Shown here: positions 19,204 to 27,446 of the stretch, piece after piece
How positions within the stretch are numbered: the first letter of the stretch is position 1
Layout of the letters: every line of letters begins with the position of its first letter
Assembly: GCF_046195335.1 (NCBI RefSeq)
Contig: NZ_CP176093.1
Reading direction: 5' to 3' (one strand)
Length of the DNA: 64,000 bases
Origin: Methanospirillum lacunae
Lineage (GTDB): Archaea > Halobacteriota > Methanomicrobia > Methanomicrobiales > Methanospirillaceae
Notes under the pieces: model-generated
The model's input: only the letters and a program-made list of their open reading frames with translations
What the model was told of the DNA's origin: nothing
Databases searched by the model: none
Position numbers and translations under genes: made by a program

Positions 19204-20211
19204 ATGTCATATATTGAAAACCGCATGGGTTGGATTATGGTCATTTCAGGTCTTGTTATCCTGATGGCCTTCTGTATTGTACCTACAAGTGCATCTCCTC
19301 AGCTTCCCTGTGAATTTTATGGAAGTGCAACAAATGGGGGGACTCCAGTAGCCGTTGGAACAGAGATTACTGCGTATGTGAACGGTGTGAAACAGGGTAG
19401 CATCAAGGTGAAAGAGGCTGGCAAGTATGGAGGTACTGGAACCTTTGATGAGCGCCTGATTGTTCTTTCCGGAGAGAATGACTTTTCGGGCGGAGCACCG
19501 ATGATCACCTTCAAGATTGGTGACACGGTTGCAGATCAATCTGTTCAGTATACTCCAGGTACTAGTTCAGAAATGGCTCTGACTTCCGGAGGAACTCCTG
19601 TTGTGATAAAGACACCCGGGGGATCACCATCTCAGGGTTCATCTCCTGTTACACCGATGCAGGCACAGTCAACAGTACCTTCAACCACAACTGCTCCGGC
19701 AGGTACAACAGCACCTGTTTCAATGATGCAGGCAGGATCAACAGGAACACCAGCATCGGTCCAGACTGTTGCTCCGGTAATAACTGCTGCTCCAACATCA
19801 TCAGTACCAGCGTCATCCGGCTCCCCAACAATCATGTCAATTCCAACTACAGGCAACTCCAGTTCACCAGTAGTTTTACCAGTGGCGACATCAGCACCAA
19901 CTAATAAGACTACAATACTAACTGCTCCTGTTCTTACTACAATACCGACCGTTTCGGTTCCTGTTTCTTCTTCACCGTCAATTCTGTCAGTTTCAGCACC
20001 AGTGAATAACACTTCTGCAACATCAATACAGAAGACCGGAAATCAGACGGTATCTCCGGTAACATCAACAGCACCGGTGGTTCCCGTTAAAACAGCAGCA
20101 CCCGTTGTAACCACAGTTGGGAATCTGACGAATGTAACCAAAAATGCAACAGTACCTTCAAATCTCACATCAACAGTTTCATTCCCATCTGGTCAGACTA
20201 TCACCAAGTGA
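19204..20211 (+). CDS. Secreted Ser/Thr/Pro-rich protein with one FYG-type domain (335 aa)
   Basis: The start at 19204 has GAGTGA at Shine-Dalgarno distance and gives a signal peptide ending near SASP; a start at 19111 would overlap the preceding gene and add an unlikely leader. Residues about 35-125 are an FYG-type domain closely related to the first repeat of the upstream protein (CEFYGSAT versus CEFYGTVT). The remaining 200 residues are low-complexity Ser/Thr/Pro/Val/Ala with several N-x-T sequons near the C terminus, a likely glycosylated stalk. No hydrophobic anchor. It is the last gene of the operon that starts at 9231. Confidence 0.75.
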   Translation: MSYIENRMGWIMVISGLVILMAFCIVPTSASPQLPCEFYGSATNGGTPVAVGTEITAYVNGVKQGSIKVKEAGKYGGTGTFDERLIVLSGENDFSGGAPMITFKIGDTVADQSVQYTPGTSSEMALTSGGTPVVIKTPGGSPSQGSSPVTPMQAQSTVPSTTTAPAGTTAPVSMMQAGSTGTPASVQTVAPVITAAPTSSVPASSGSPTIMSIPTTGNSSSPVVLPVATSAPTNKTTILTAPVLTTIPTVSVPVSSSPSILSVSAPVNNTSATSIQKTGNQTVSPVTSTAPVVPVKTAAPVVTTVGNLTNVTKNATVPSNLTSTVSFPSGQTITK

Positions 20212-20229
20212 AGTCCTGGAATTTCACTC

Positions 20230-20235
20230 TTTTTT
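20230..20235 (+). terminator. T-tract at the end of the surface operon
   Basis: A run of six T about 20 bases after the stop, located between convergent genes. Confidence 0.4.
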
Positions 20236-20302
20236 GTTAATGCTATTCGTAAAGATAGTACCCTATATCAAAACTCTGTAATCTGAAAAAAGGGAGTAGT
20301 AG

Positions 20303-22072
20303 TTATTCGTCAGGGTCCTGGTAGTAGTATTCGCCCTTGCCGATCTGTTCACGGTCAAGGAATGATCCAGGTTTATTGATTCGTGGGCGTCCGCTCTTAT
20401 CGCGCCTGAATGTTACATTCAATTCCTTAAGGAACCGGTTCATACCCTCACGCATATCAAATGGTCCGGTAGCACGACCTTCAACTCCCGGAGTTCCTTC
20501 AAAGACAAGCAGACGTTCACTGATAATATCAATCACGTAGATATCGTGATCAATTACCAGCACAGCAGCTTCTTTCCCTTCAATTCTCTGTCTGAATACC
20601 TTGGTAAGTTTCATCCGCTGCTCTACATCAAGGTGGGCACTTGGCTCATCAAGCACATAGAGGTCAGCATCCCGGGAAAGACAGACAGCGATTGAGACAC
20701 GCTGAAGTTCACCACCTGAAAGGGTGCTCAACGGAGACTGAAGGATTGGTTCAAGGGAGAGTGGTTCAATGATATCATGCTGGTATCTGCCAGAGTCAAA
20801 TGCCTTGGTTATTTGTCGTAGAGTGAATTCTACCGTATCGGTTGAGTCAGTCTTGACATATTGAGGCTTATATGATATTCTGACTGTATCAGTCATCTCA
20901 CCGGTGTCAGGTTTGACTGCACCTGCCAGAAGCTGGGCAAAGGTTGATTTTCCAATACCGTTTGCGCCAACCACTCCGATAACTTCACCAGCCCTGATAT
21001 CGCCACCATTTACCTGCAGTGAAAACCGGTCAAATTTCTTTGACATGACCGGAATCTGCATAAGTTGGCTCTTTTTGGCACCCTCATCATGAGTCCTGAC
21101 CTCAAAGGTTACCGGATAATCACGGATCCTGACATTTTCTTCTGCCAAAAATCCATCAAGGTACTGATTAATACCAATCCGGACTCCCTTTGGTCTGGTA
21201 ATGATACCAAAGACTGCAGGTTTACCGTATGCTACATGCACTGTATCAGCAAGCATGTCAAGAATGGCAATATCGTGTTCGATAAGCACGATCGGCTTTT
21301 GCTCTGCAAGTTCTCTGATTACCTGGGCAGCAGCCATCCTCTGGTGAATATCAAGGAAGGGAGTTACTTCATCAAGGAAGTAGAAGTCTGCTTCGCGTGC
21401 GAGGGCTGCAGTGAGTGCAACCCGCTGGAGTTCACCACCAGAAAGCAGTCGTATATTCTGATCAAGAATGCCAGTCAGAGAGAGTTTCTCAACATAGTGT
21501 GAGAGCATTTCCCGTTCATCGGTAGTCTTCAGAAGGTCTTTGACTAATCCGTTGAAGACTTTCGGAATTACATCAATGTACTGAGGCTTGACTGATACCT
21601 TCACTCCACCTTTTGAGAGCAATTGGAGGTACTCAAAAAGTTCTGTACCGGTGTACTTCTTGAGGATAGACTCCCATTTAGCCTCTTCATCGAAGAATCC
21701 CATATTCGGGATGAGCTGGCCTGAGAGGATCATCACAGATGTTGATTTTCCAATACCGTTGGCACCAAGAACACCGGTCACCTTTCCCTGAATCGGTGCC
21801 GGCATTCCATAAAGCACGAAACTATTGGGTCCGTACCGGTGTGTCGGATACTCGAGTTCCTCAGGAAGGGTGATGATATCGATGGCTTCAAAAGGACATT
21901 TCTTTACACAGATACCGCACCCGACACAGAGTTCTTCGGAGATGAAAGCCTTTCCTTCTTCATCAAGAAGAATAGTCTCATCACCGGTTCGTACCCGGGG
22001 ACAGTACAGGATACACTCGCTGCCGCATTTGCGTGAATGACAGCGATCTTTATGAACTACCGCTATTCGCAT
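20303..22072 (-). CDS. ABCE1/Rli1 ribosome recycling ATPase (589 aa)
   Basis: The N-terminal iron-sulfur domain (about 1-75) has Cys-rich motifs including CVGCGICVKKCP. Two ABC ATPase domains follow, each with a Walker A GANGIGKST, a signature LSGGELQR, and Walker B ADFYFLDE or ADLYVLDE. This is the full architecture and normal length of archaeal ABCE1, which splits 70S ribosomes after termination or after Pelota-mediated rescue. The gene sits six bases after the EMC6-like gene on the same strand, so the two are probably cotranscribed. The RqcH and Pelota genes lie divergently upstream, a functional neighbourhood for ribosome rescue. Confidence 0.97.
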   Translation of the reverse strand: MRIAVVHKDRCHSRKCGSECILYCPRVRTGDETILLDEEGKAFISEELCVGCGICVKKCPFEAIDIITLPEELEYPTHRYGPNSFVLYGMPAPIQGKVTGVLGANGIGKSTSVMILSGQLIPNMGFFDEEAKWESILKKYTGTELFEYLQLLSKGGVKVSVKPQYIDVIPKVFNGLVKDLLKTTDEREMLSHYVEKLSLTGILDQNIRLLSGGELQRVALTAALAREADFYFLDEVTPFLDIHQRMAAAQVIRELAEQKPIVLIEHDIAILDMLADTVHVAYGKPAVFGIITRPKGVRIGINQYLDGFLAEENVRIRDYPVTFEVRTHDEGAKKSQLMQIPVMSKKFDRFSLQVNGGDIRAGEVIGVVGANGIGKSTFAQLLAGAVKPDTGEMTDTVRISYKPQYVKTDSTDTVEFTLRQITKAFDSGRYQHDIIEPLSLEPILQSPLSTLSGGELQRVSIAVCLSRDADLYVLDEPSAHLDVEQRMKLTKVFRQRIEGKEAAVLVIDHDIYVIDIISERLLVFEGTPGVEGRATGPFDMREGMNRFLKELNVTFRRDKSGRPRINKPGSFLDREQIGKGEYYYQDPDE

Positions 22073-22078
22073 ATGTTA

Positions 22079-22447
22079 TCAGGCTGCGTTCATGGCTGTG
22101 CCGGTGAGGAGGATCGTCCAGGTCACGAACCAGAATGAAAAAGTCATAAAACCCTGGTAAAACCAGTCTTTCTTTTCGAGGGTGTACCGAAGCCGCAATG
22201 CCATAAAGACATGTTTCTGTATCATAATGGCAGCGATAAGAACAAGGATTGCAAATATTCCTGAGCTTGACCCGGCTGACTGTGTTGCCATTCCTTCAAA
22301 CATAAAACATATTAGACCTGCGAAGAACCCGGCAACTACGGCGATGATTGTCCGGATAATGCGCCCGGTATAATCGTCAGGTTCAGGAACGGACACAGGC
22401 GCGGCATCTATTGATTCCGGAGCAGTCTGGAGCGATTCTTCCGTCAT
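22079..22447 (-). CDS. EMC6-like small membrane protein (122 aa)
   Basis: Three hydrophobic segments are visible, at roughly residues 30-50, 62-82 and 100-118, with the hydrophilic N terminus Pro/Glu-rich. The loop KKDWFYQGFMTFSFWFVTW resembles archaeal relatives of EMC6, a core subunit of the eukaryotic ER membrane protein insertase; I recognise this by eye only. A GTG at 22459 is an alternative start adding four residues. It is followed at six bases by the ABCE1 gene, so it may link membrane insertion with ribosome recycling, or the pairing may simply reflect an operon of translation genes. Confidence 0.6.
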   Translation of the reverse strand: MTEESLQTAPESIDAAPVSVPEPDDYTGRIIRTIIAVVAGFFAGLICFMFEGMATQSAGSSSGIFAILVLIAAIMIQKHVFMALRLRYTLEKKDWFYQGFMTFSFWFVTWTILLTGTAMNAA

Positions 22448-22505
22448 TCGGGTACCCACTTGTCCTACTTTTTTAGTCTTGAGTCCATATGTAAGTTAGT
22501 ATTAT

Positions 22506-24401
22506 ATGGCAACTCAGCAGGGTATGAGTGGCGTGGATCTCGTTGCGGTAACTGCCGAGCTGCGGCGATTATTACCGTTATGGGTCCATAAGGTGTACTT
22601 GGGAGAAGACCGGATTGCTGGCATCCGGATGAATACAAAAGAGCGGGAGAAACGTACACTTCTGATAGAGCCTGGAAGAAGGCTTCACTTGGTCCCTGAA
22701 GTTCCTGAGTTTCCAATCATTCCTCCGGCCTTTGCCATGCTGCTGCGCAAATATCTTGTTGGTGGTAGAATTCTTGACATCAGACAGCGTGGACTACAGA
22801 GGACTGTAATCATCGATATTCAGAAATCTGACCAGGTATATCACCTGATCATCGAGGTTTTTGATGTCGGAAATATCATCCTCTGTAATGAGGATTACTC
22901 AATCGTCCAGCCACTGACCAGGCAGAAGTTCAAAGACCGCGATGTCCTTCCCGGTATAGTCTATTCGTTTCCCCCTCATGATGTCAGTCTACAGACCCGT
23001 GATGAATATATTGCCATGCTGAAGGCAGATGATCGCGACATCGTGAGGGCTCTGGCGGTCGGATCATTTCTAGGAGGAATGTATGCCGAGCAGGTATGCC
23101 GCACAGCAGGTATTCCCAAGGAAACTCCTGCTGCAGAGGTAGATGGTGGTATTGTGTATGATGCAATTCATGCTCTTTTGGCAGAGGCACAGGATCATCC
23201 TGCAGCAGTAATTACAAAGAGCGGTTGTCATCCGGTGATCACTGCTGACCCTACATTGCAAGGTCCGTTCAAGTCATTCAGCGATGCCCTGGTTGTCTAC
23301 TATCCGAAAAAAGTTAGAGAGATCAAAGAGGCAAAACCAAAGATCTCGCGAGAGGAACGGATCAGGCGTCAGCAGGAAGAGTCTGTTAAGAAGTTTGAGA
23401 GACAGATCAAGCGGTATGAAGAGATCGTAGAGAAGATCTATGAGGAATACTCGTTTGTCCAGGAAGTTATCACTACCTTGAGTACTGCATCGAAGACGAG
23501 ATCCTGGCAGGAGATTGAAGATATTCTCAAAGCTGATAATCAGGGTGTTGGGAAACGGATAAAGCAGGTTTTTCCTGCAGAAGCTGCAGTGGATCTGGAT
23601 CTCGGGATCCTGGTAAAGATCTTTGTTCATGAGACTGTTGAGCAGAATGCCGGCCGTAATTATGACCAGATCAAGAAGTTCAAGAAGAAACATACCGGTG
23701 CCAAGGCTGCAATGGAGAGGCAGATCCAGCAACCGGTAAGAAAGGCTGCCGGTTACAGTAAACCCAAGAATAAATGGTTTCACCGGTTCCGCTGGTTTTA
23801 TACTTCTGATGGTATCCTGGTTATTGGAGGTCGTGATGCAGGCCAGAACGAGGACCTTGTCAAGAAGTACCTTGAAGGAGGAGACACCTTTCTCCATGCA
23901 GATATTCATGGAGCCAGTGTTGTTGTCGTGAAAGGGAAGACTGAATGTTGGGATGAGGTCTCCCGGTTTGCAGCCGCATACTCTGGAGCATGGCGCTCCG
24001 GATTTGGTACCGCTGATGTGTATGCTGCCCGGCCTGACCAGGTCTCAAAGACAGCCGAATCCGGGGAATATCTCTCCCGTGGTTCTTTTGTGGTCAGAGG
24101 CGAGAGACAGTGGTTCAAATCTGTTCCCCTTGAAATCGCGATAGGGCTACAGAAGAAACCAGAAACCAGGATCATTGGTGGACCGGCATCTGCTGTGCAG
24201 AGTCGGACCGACTTCTTCCTGATGCTTTCACCTGGAACTTTTGAACCAAACGATGTAGCAAAAAAGGTTGTCCGTGTGCTCCGTGACCGCCTTCCCATGT
24301 CTGAACAGAAAGCACTCAAGTTTGCACTCAATACTGAATCGATTGCTGCCTTTGTCCCACCGGGTGGTTCTGACATCAGGGAAGAGGTAAAGGATGCCTG
24401 A
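22506..24401 (+). CDS. rqcH: RqcH/Rqc2-type (NFACT) ribosome quality-control protein (631 aa)
   Basis: The architecture is that of the NFACT family: an N-terminal FbpA-like domain (about 8-200), a charged coiled-coil middle (about 280-400), and a C-terminal NFACT-R domain (about 430-540, with GRDAGQNEDLVKKYL and HADIHGAS). Family members bind 60S/50S subunits carrying stalled nascent chains and in bacteria and eukaryotes add C-terminal tails. At the place of the conserved Asp-Arg pair (residues 98-99) I read Gln-Arg. It is transcribed away from the EMC6-like/ABCE1 operon, and Pelota follows 12 bases after its stop. Confidence 0.9.
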   Translation: MATQQGMSGVDLVAVTAELRRLLPLWVHKVYLGEDRIAGIRMNTKEREKRTLLIEPGRRLHLVPEVPEFPIIPPAFAMLLRKYLVGGRILDIRQRGLQRTVIIDIQKSDQVYHLIIEVFDVGNIILCNEDYSIVQPLTRQKFKDRDVLPGIVYSFPPHDVSLQTRDEYIAMLKADDRDIVRALAVGSFLGGMYAEQVCRTAGIPKETPAAEVDGGIVYDAIHALLAEAQDHPAAVITKSGCHPVITADPTLQGPFKSFSDALVVYYPKKVREIKEAKPKISREERIRRQQEESVKKFERQIKRYEEIVEKIYEEYSFVQEVITTLSTASKTRSWQEIEDILKADNQGVGKRIKQVFPAEAAVDLDLGILVKIFVHETVEQNAGRNYDQIKKFKKKHTGAKAAMERQIQQPVRKAAGYSKPKNKWFHRFRWFYTSDGILVIGGRDAGQNEDLVKKYLEGGDTFLHADIHGASVVVVKGKTECWDEVSRFAAAYSGAWRSGFGTADVYAARPDQVSKTAESGEYLSRGSFVVRGERQWFKSVPLEIAIGLQKKPETRIIGGPASAVQSRTDFFLMLSPGTFEPNDVAKKVVRVLRDRLPMSEQKALKFALNTESIAAFVPPGGSDIREEVKDA

Positions 24402-24413
24402 TATGAGAGGGGC

Positions 24414-25439
24414 ATGAAGGCAGATATTGGTGAACTTCAACGCTCTTTCGGAGAGATTAAACTCTTTCCCGAGTCTTCAGACGATCTCTGGCACCTGAAA
24501 CATCTCATAATCCCGGGTTGTCTTGTTTTTGCAACAACCCTTCGCAGTGTGGAAGGAGCGACCGATAAAATTCGTCCTGAAAAGCAGGAAAAGCGTCCGG
24601 TACGACTCGGTATCAGGGTAGAACAGGTCGAGTTTCATGAGTACGCGATTCGTTTGCGGGTCTTTGGTCTCATTGAACAGGGAGTAGATGAGGGATCACA
24701 TCATACCCTGAATCTTGAGCCTGGGTATGAGATCTCGGTTATCAGAACCTGGTTTCAGGCCGACCTTGACCGGATAGAACGGGCAGTGAAGAGTGCAGGT
24801 GCAGAAGCTGTTCATATCCTGGCCATTGAAGAGGGTGATGCTGAGCTCTACCGGATGCACAGTTATGGGCCTCGTCAGATCTTTTCACTCACAGCCGGGA
24901 GTGGGAAAGGTATGGAATGCAGCACCAGGCAGGATCTCTATGATGCTGTCATTGCAGTACTTGAACCGGTGACCGGTCCGCTCGTCATCGCAGGTCCCGG
25001 TTTTATCAAAGAGGATTTTGCCCGAAGACTCAAAGCTCTGCAGCCAAGCCGGGCAGGTGCTCTTCTCGTTATTGAAACCAGGCGCAGTGGCAGAGGAGCG
25101 GTCCAGGAGGTTATCGGTCAGGGTGTGCTTGAAAAACTCACCGGTGATCTGCAACTTGCACGGGAAGTCAGGTTTCTTGATGAACTCATGGCCAGGATTG
25201 CGAAAGGTGAGCCTACAGCGTACGGTATGCAGGAGGTCTCTGATGGTGTAAAGTTCGGGGCAGTAGAGACACTCCTCATTGCCGATACCGGACTTCATAA
25301 CCAGGAAGTCACAGCCCTGGTCAGTGAAGCAGAAGATATGAGGGCTGATGTTGTGATCCTTTCTACTGAATTTGAACCTGGTCAACGGCTGGAGAAACTT
25401 GGCGGTGTGGCTGCACTGCTCAGGTACCCGATTTCATAG
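24414..25439 (+). CDS. pelA: Pelota, mRNA surveillance and ribosome rescue factor (341 aa)
   Basis: The three-domain layout and length fit archaeal Pelota (aPelota, Dom34): an Sm-like N domain (1-125), a central eRF1-like domain (130-245, with AIEEGDAELY) and a C-terminal domain (250-341). As in the family, there is no GGQ motif. Pelota with aEF1alpha recognises ribosomes stalled on mRNA; ABCE1, encoded nearby, then splits them. Only 12 bases separate it from rqcH, so they very likely form one operon. Confidence 0.95.
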   Translation: MKADIGELQRSFGEIKLFPESSDDLWHLKHLIIPGCLVFATTLRSVEGATDKIRPEKQEKRPVRLGIRVEQVEFHEYAIRLRVFGLIEQGVDEGSHHTLNLEPGYEISVIRTWFQADLDRIERAVKSAGAEAVHILAIEEGDAELYRMHSYGPRQIFSLTAGSGKGMECSTRQDLYDAVIAVLEPVTGPLVIAGPGFIKEDFARRLKALQPSRAGALLVIETRRSGRGAVQEVIGQGVLEKLTGDLQLAREVRFLDELMARIAKGEPTAYGMQEVSDGVKFGAVETLLIADTGLHNQEVTALVSEAEDMRADVVILSTEFEPGQRLEKLGGVAALLRYPIS

Positions 25440-25464
25440 AGCCGCACACCAGGAAAGATGGGGC

Positions 25465-26256
25465 TTAGAATGAGAGAACAAGTTCAACAGGGCAGTGATC
25501 TGAACCCATTACATCACTTCGAATAAGAGAGGCTTCCACATTATTTCTCATCAATTCGTTGACAAAAAAGTAATCTATACGCCAGCCGACATTACGTGAA
25601 CGCGCTTTAGTTTTATAATCCCACCAGGTGTAATGCCCCCCTTCACTTTCAAAGAGCCTGAAGGTATCAATGTACCCTGCCTGCACGAGTTCATCAAGCC
25701 ATCTTCGTTCAACTGGGAGAAAGCCAGAAACGTTCTCATTCTCTTTTGGCCTTGCAAGATCTATGGAAGTATGAGCTGTGTTCACATCTCCGCAGATGAC
25801 AATTTTTTCACCGGCTGCACTGCGTTCTTTGACATGATTCAGGAAAGCGTCATAAAACCTCAGCTTGAATGCAAGCCTTTCCTCTGATGCACCGCCGTTT
25901 GGAAAATAGATTGTGTAAAGAGTGAACTCGGGGTACCTGGCAACGATCGTCCGCCCTTCGTGATCAAATTCATCGTGGCCAAATCCGTATGAGATCTCCT
26001 CTGGTTCACGTCTGGAATAGAGTGCAACCCCGCTGTATCCTTTTCGCTCTGCCGGGTTTAAATAAAAAAAGTAGCCCCCTATCCGTCCTAGTCCCGGGGG
26101 AAGGCTTTTTGCATCAACCTTGGTCTCCTGGAGCCCGCAGATATCTGGGTTGTCATGAATGAGAAAATCCTGAAATAATTTGTTATCCAGGATTTCCTTA
26201 CCTGCAATAGCACGAAGTCCGTTCACATTCCATGAGAGAATCCTGTATCTGGTCAT
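25465..26256 (-). CDS. Exonuclease III-family DNA repair nuclease (263 aa)
   Basis: The motifs of the ExoIII/APE1 family are all present: LSWNVNGLRA at the N terminus, LQETKVD (catalytic Glu), GDVNTAH (Asp/Asn), RIDYFFV and GSDHCPV (catalytic Asp-His). The family cleaves DNA at abasic sites and trims 3' ends in base excision repair. The ATG at 26256 is chosen because it places the family N terminus MTRYRILSWNVNG first; the reading frame extends 43 codons further upstream but would run into the next gene. It follows a TIM-barrel gene by 22 bases on the same strand. Confidence 0.93.
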   Translation of the reverse strand: MTRYRILSWNVNGLRAIAGKEILDNKLFQDFLIHDNPDICGLQETKVDAKSLPPGLGRIGGYFFYLNPAERKGYSGVALYSRREPEEISYGFGHDEFDHEGRTIVARYPEFTLYTIYFPNGGASEERLAFKLRFYDAFLNHVKERSAAGEKIVICGDVNTAHTSIDLARPKENENVSGFLPVERRWLDELVQAGYIDTFRLFESEGGHYTWWDYKTKARSRNVGWRIDYFFVNELMRNNVEASLIRSDVMGSDHCPVELVLSF

Positions 26257-26278
26257 AGATATATTTAGAAAATTAATA

Positions 26279-27001
26279 TTATCCGATTCCAAACTCGCGA
26301 AGTGCTCTGACGCTGTTGTATGCACCCCGGTAGGTTGGAACATCCACAACGCCCTGGGCACCATGGGCGTACATGGCCGTGGCAATCGTGCTGAAGTTGA
26401 TAGATCCTTTCCCTATCTCCTGATGCTCTTCAGAGATACCTTTGCAATCATACAGATACATGTACCTGCTCGCCCCGTCGTGCAGGAACTGGGGAAGACA
26501 CCCGTTTACATGGGCATGCCCGATATCAAGAGCCAGAGGTACCTGGCTGACCATCCCAAGATCCTCAGGTGTTCTGAGCAGATAATGTGCCCATCGTCCG
26601 GTGTTCCTTATCAGGAACCTGACCCCGTACTCATCGGCTGCCTGAATAAGATCCCGGCTTGACCGTGAGAGTTGTTTGCGTGCCTGTGCAAACTCTGAAA
26701 GCGACGTCAGATATCCGGGGTTGACGATGACATCAGCATTTACTTCAGCTGCTAATGTAAATCGTTCTATTACAACAGCAACGGACGCCTGCCTTACCGG
26801 CTCAAGAATACTTGACAGGTTGATATCAAACTGAGGAAGCCTGATTGAGTACCGGTACGGAAACGACTCAAGAAGGCTTACCGAGGGGATGCGATGTACT
26901 CCCCCATCAATTATCTCGACTCCCCTGGTAAGCGATCCCAGATTCTCAAGCGTAACCTCAAGCGGAGAATCCTTTAAACAACGGGTGGATATCCAGAGCA
27001 T
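26279..27001 (-). CDS. Xylose isomerase-like TIM-barrel protein (240 aa)
   Basis: The pattern of alternating beta strands and helices, with VIVNPGY and LALDIGHAHVNG, fits the AP-endonuclease-2/sugar phosphate isomerase TIM-barrel superfamily, in which Asp-x-Gly-His-x-His binds metal. At 240 residues it is at the short end. The exonuclease III gene starts 22 bases downstream, so a DNA repair link (a second AP endonuclease-like enzyme) is possible, but the sequence does not distinguish this from sugar isomerase activity. Confidence 0.7.
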   Translation of the reverse strand: MLWISTRCLKDSPLEVTLENLGSLTRGVEIIDGGVHRIPSVSLLESFPYRYSIRLPQFDINLSSILEPVRQASVAVVIERFTLAAEVNADVIVNPGYLTSLSEFAQARKQLSRSSRDLIQAADEYGVRFLIRNTGRWAHYLLRTPEDLGMVSQVPLALDIGHAHVNGCLPQFLHDGASRYMYLYDCKGISEEHQEIGKGSINFSTIATAMYAHGAQGVVDVPTYRGAYNSVRALREFGIG

Positions 27002-27165
27002 AATCTATGTACAGGTATCAGCTAGGGTGACTGCCCACCGAGTACCTTTCTCCTGATGTTTTATGTGATCTTCAGGTATCAATCTGTTTCGTATTAATTC
27101 TGATAATTGAGTCAGAGGATCCTGCACCGTATCTTTTTTCCGTAGTGATCTGCAACATAGTACAC

Positions 27166-27357
27166 ATGGCATTAAATAAGGACTCAACAATCCTTGAAGT
27201 TCTTCAGGAAAAACCTGATGCCGGTGCAGTTTTTGCACGGTTTGGCATGGGCTGCGTCGGATGTGCAATCAGCCGTGGTGAAACTGTCAGCGAGGCTGCT
27301 GCCGTTCATGGCATTCCTCTTGCAGATCTTCTCACTGCCCTCGGTATCGAGGCATAA
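27166..27357 (+). CDS. DUF1858 small protein (63 aa)
   Basis: The sequence STILEVLQEKPDAGAVFARF followed by GMGCVGC matches the DUF1858 family, small helical proteins with a CxxC that occur alone or fused to hybrid cluster or disulfide-related proteins. The ATG at 27166 gives the typical family start; a GTG at 27145 is less likely. It lies alone between genes on the opposite strand, and a T-run directly after the stop may terminate it. A redox or metal-binding role is only suggested by the CxxC. Confidence 0.75.
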   Translation: MALNKDSTILEVLQEKPDAGAVFARFGMGCVGCAISRGETVSEAAAVHGIPLADLLTALGIEA

Positions 27358-27446
27358 CCCTTTTTTTGTTCTCTATGTGAGTTACATCTCGTTAAAGGAT
27401 GACGGTTTATCTGGTGGTATCAAAAAAAGAGGTACCTGAAATATTT

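Noticed and set aside
25575..25757. Small frames overlapping the exonuclease III gene
   Set aside because: They fall in other frames of a well-supported gene and show no family features.
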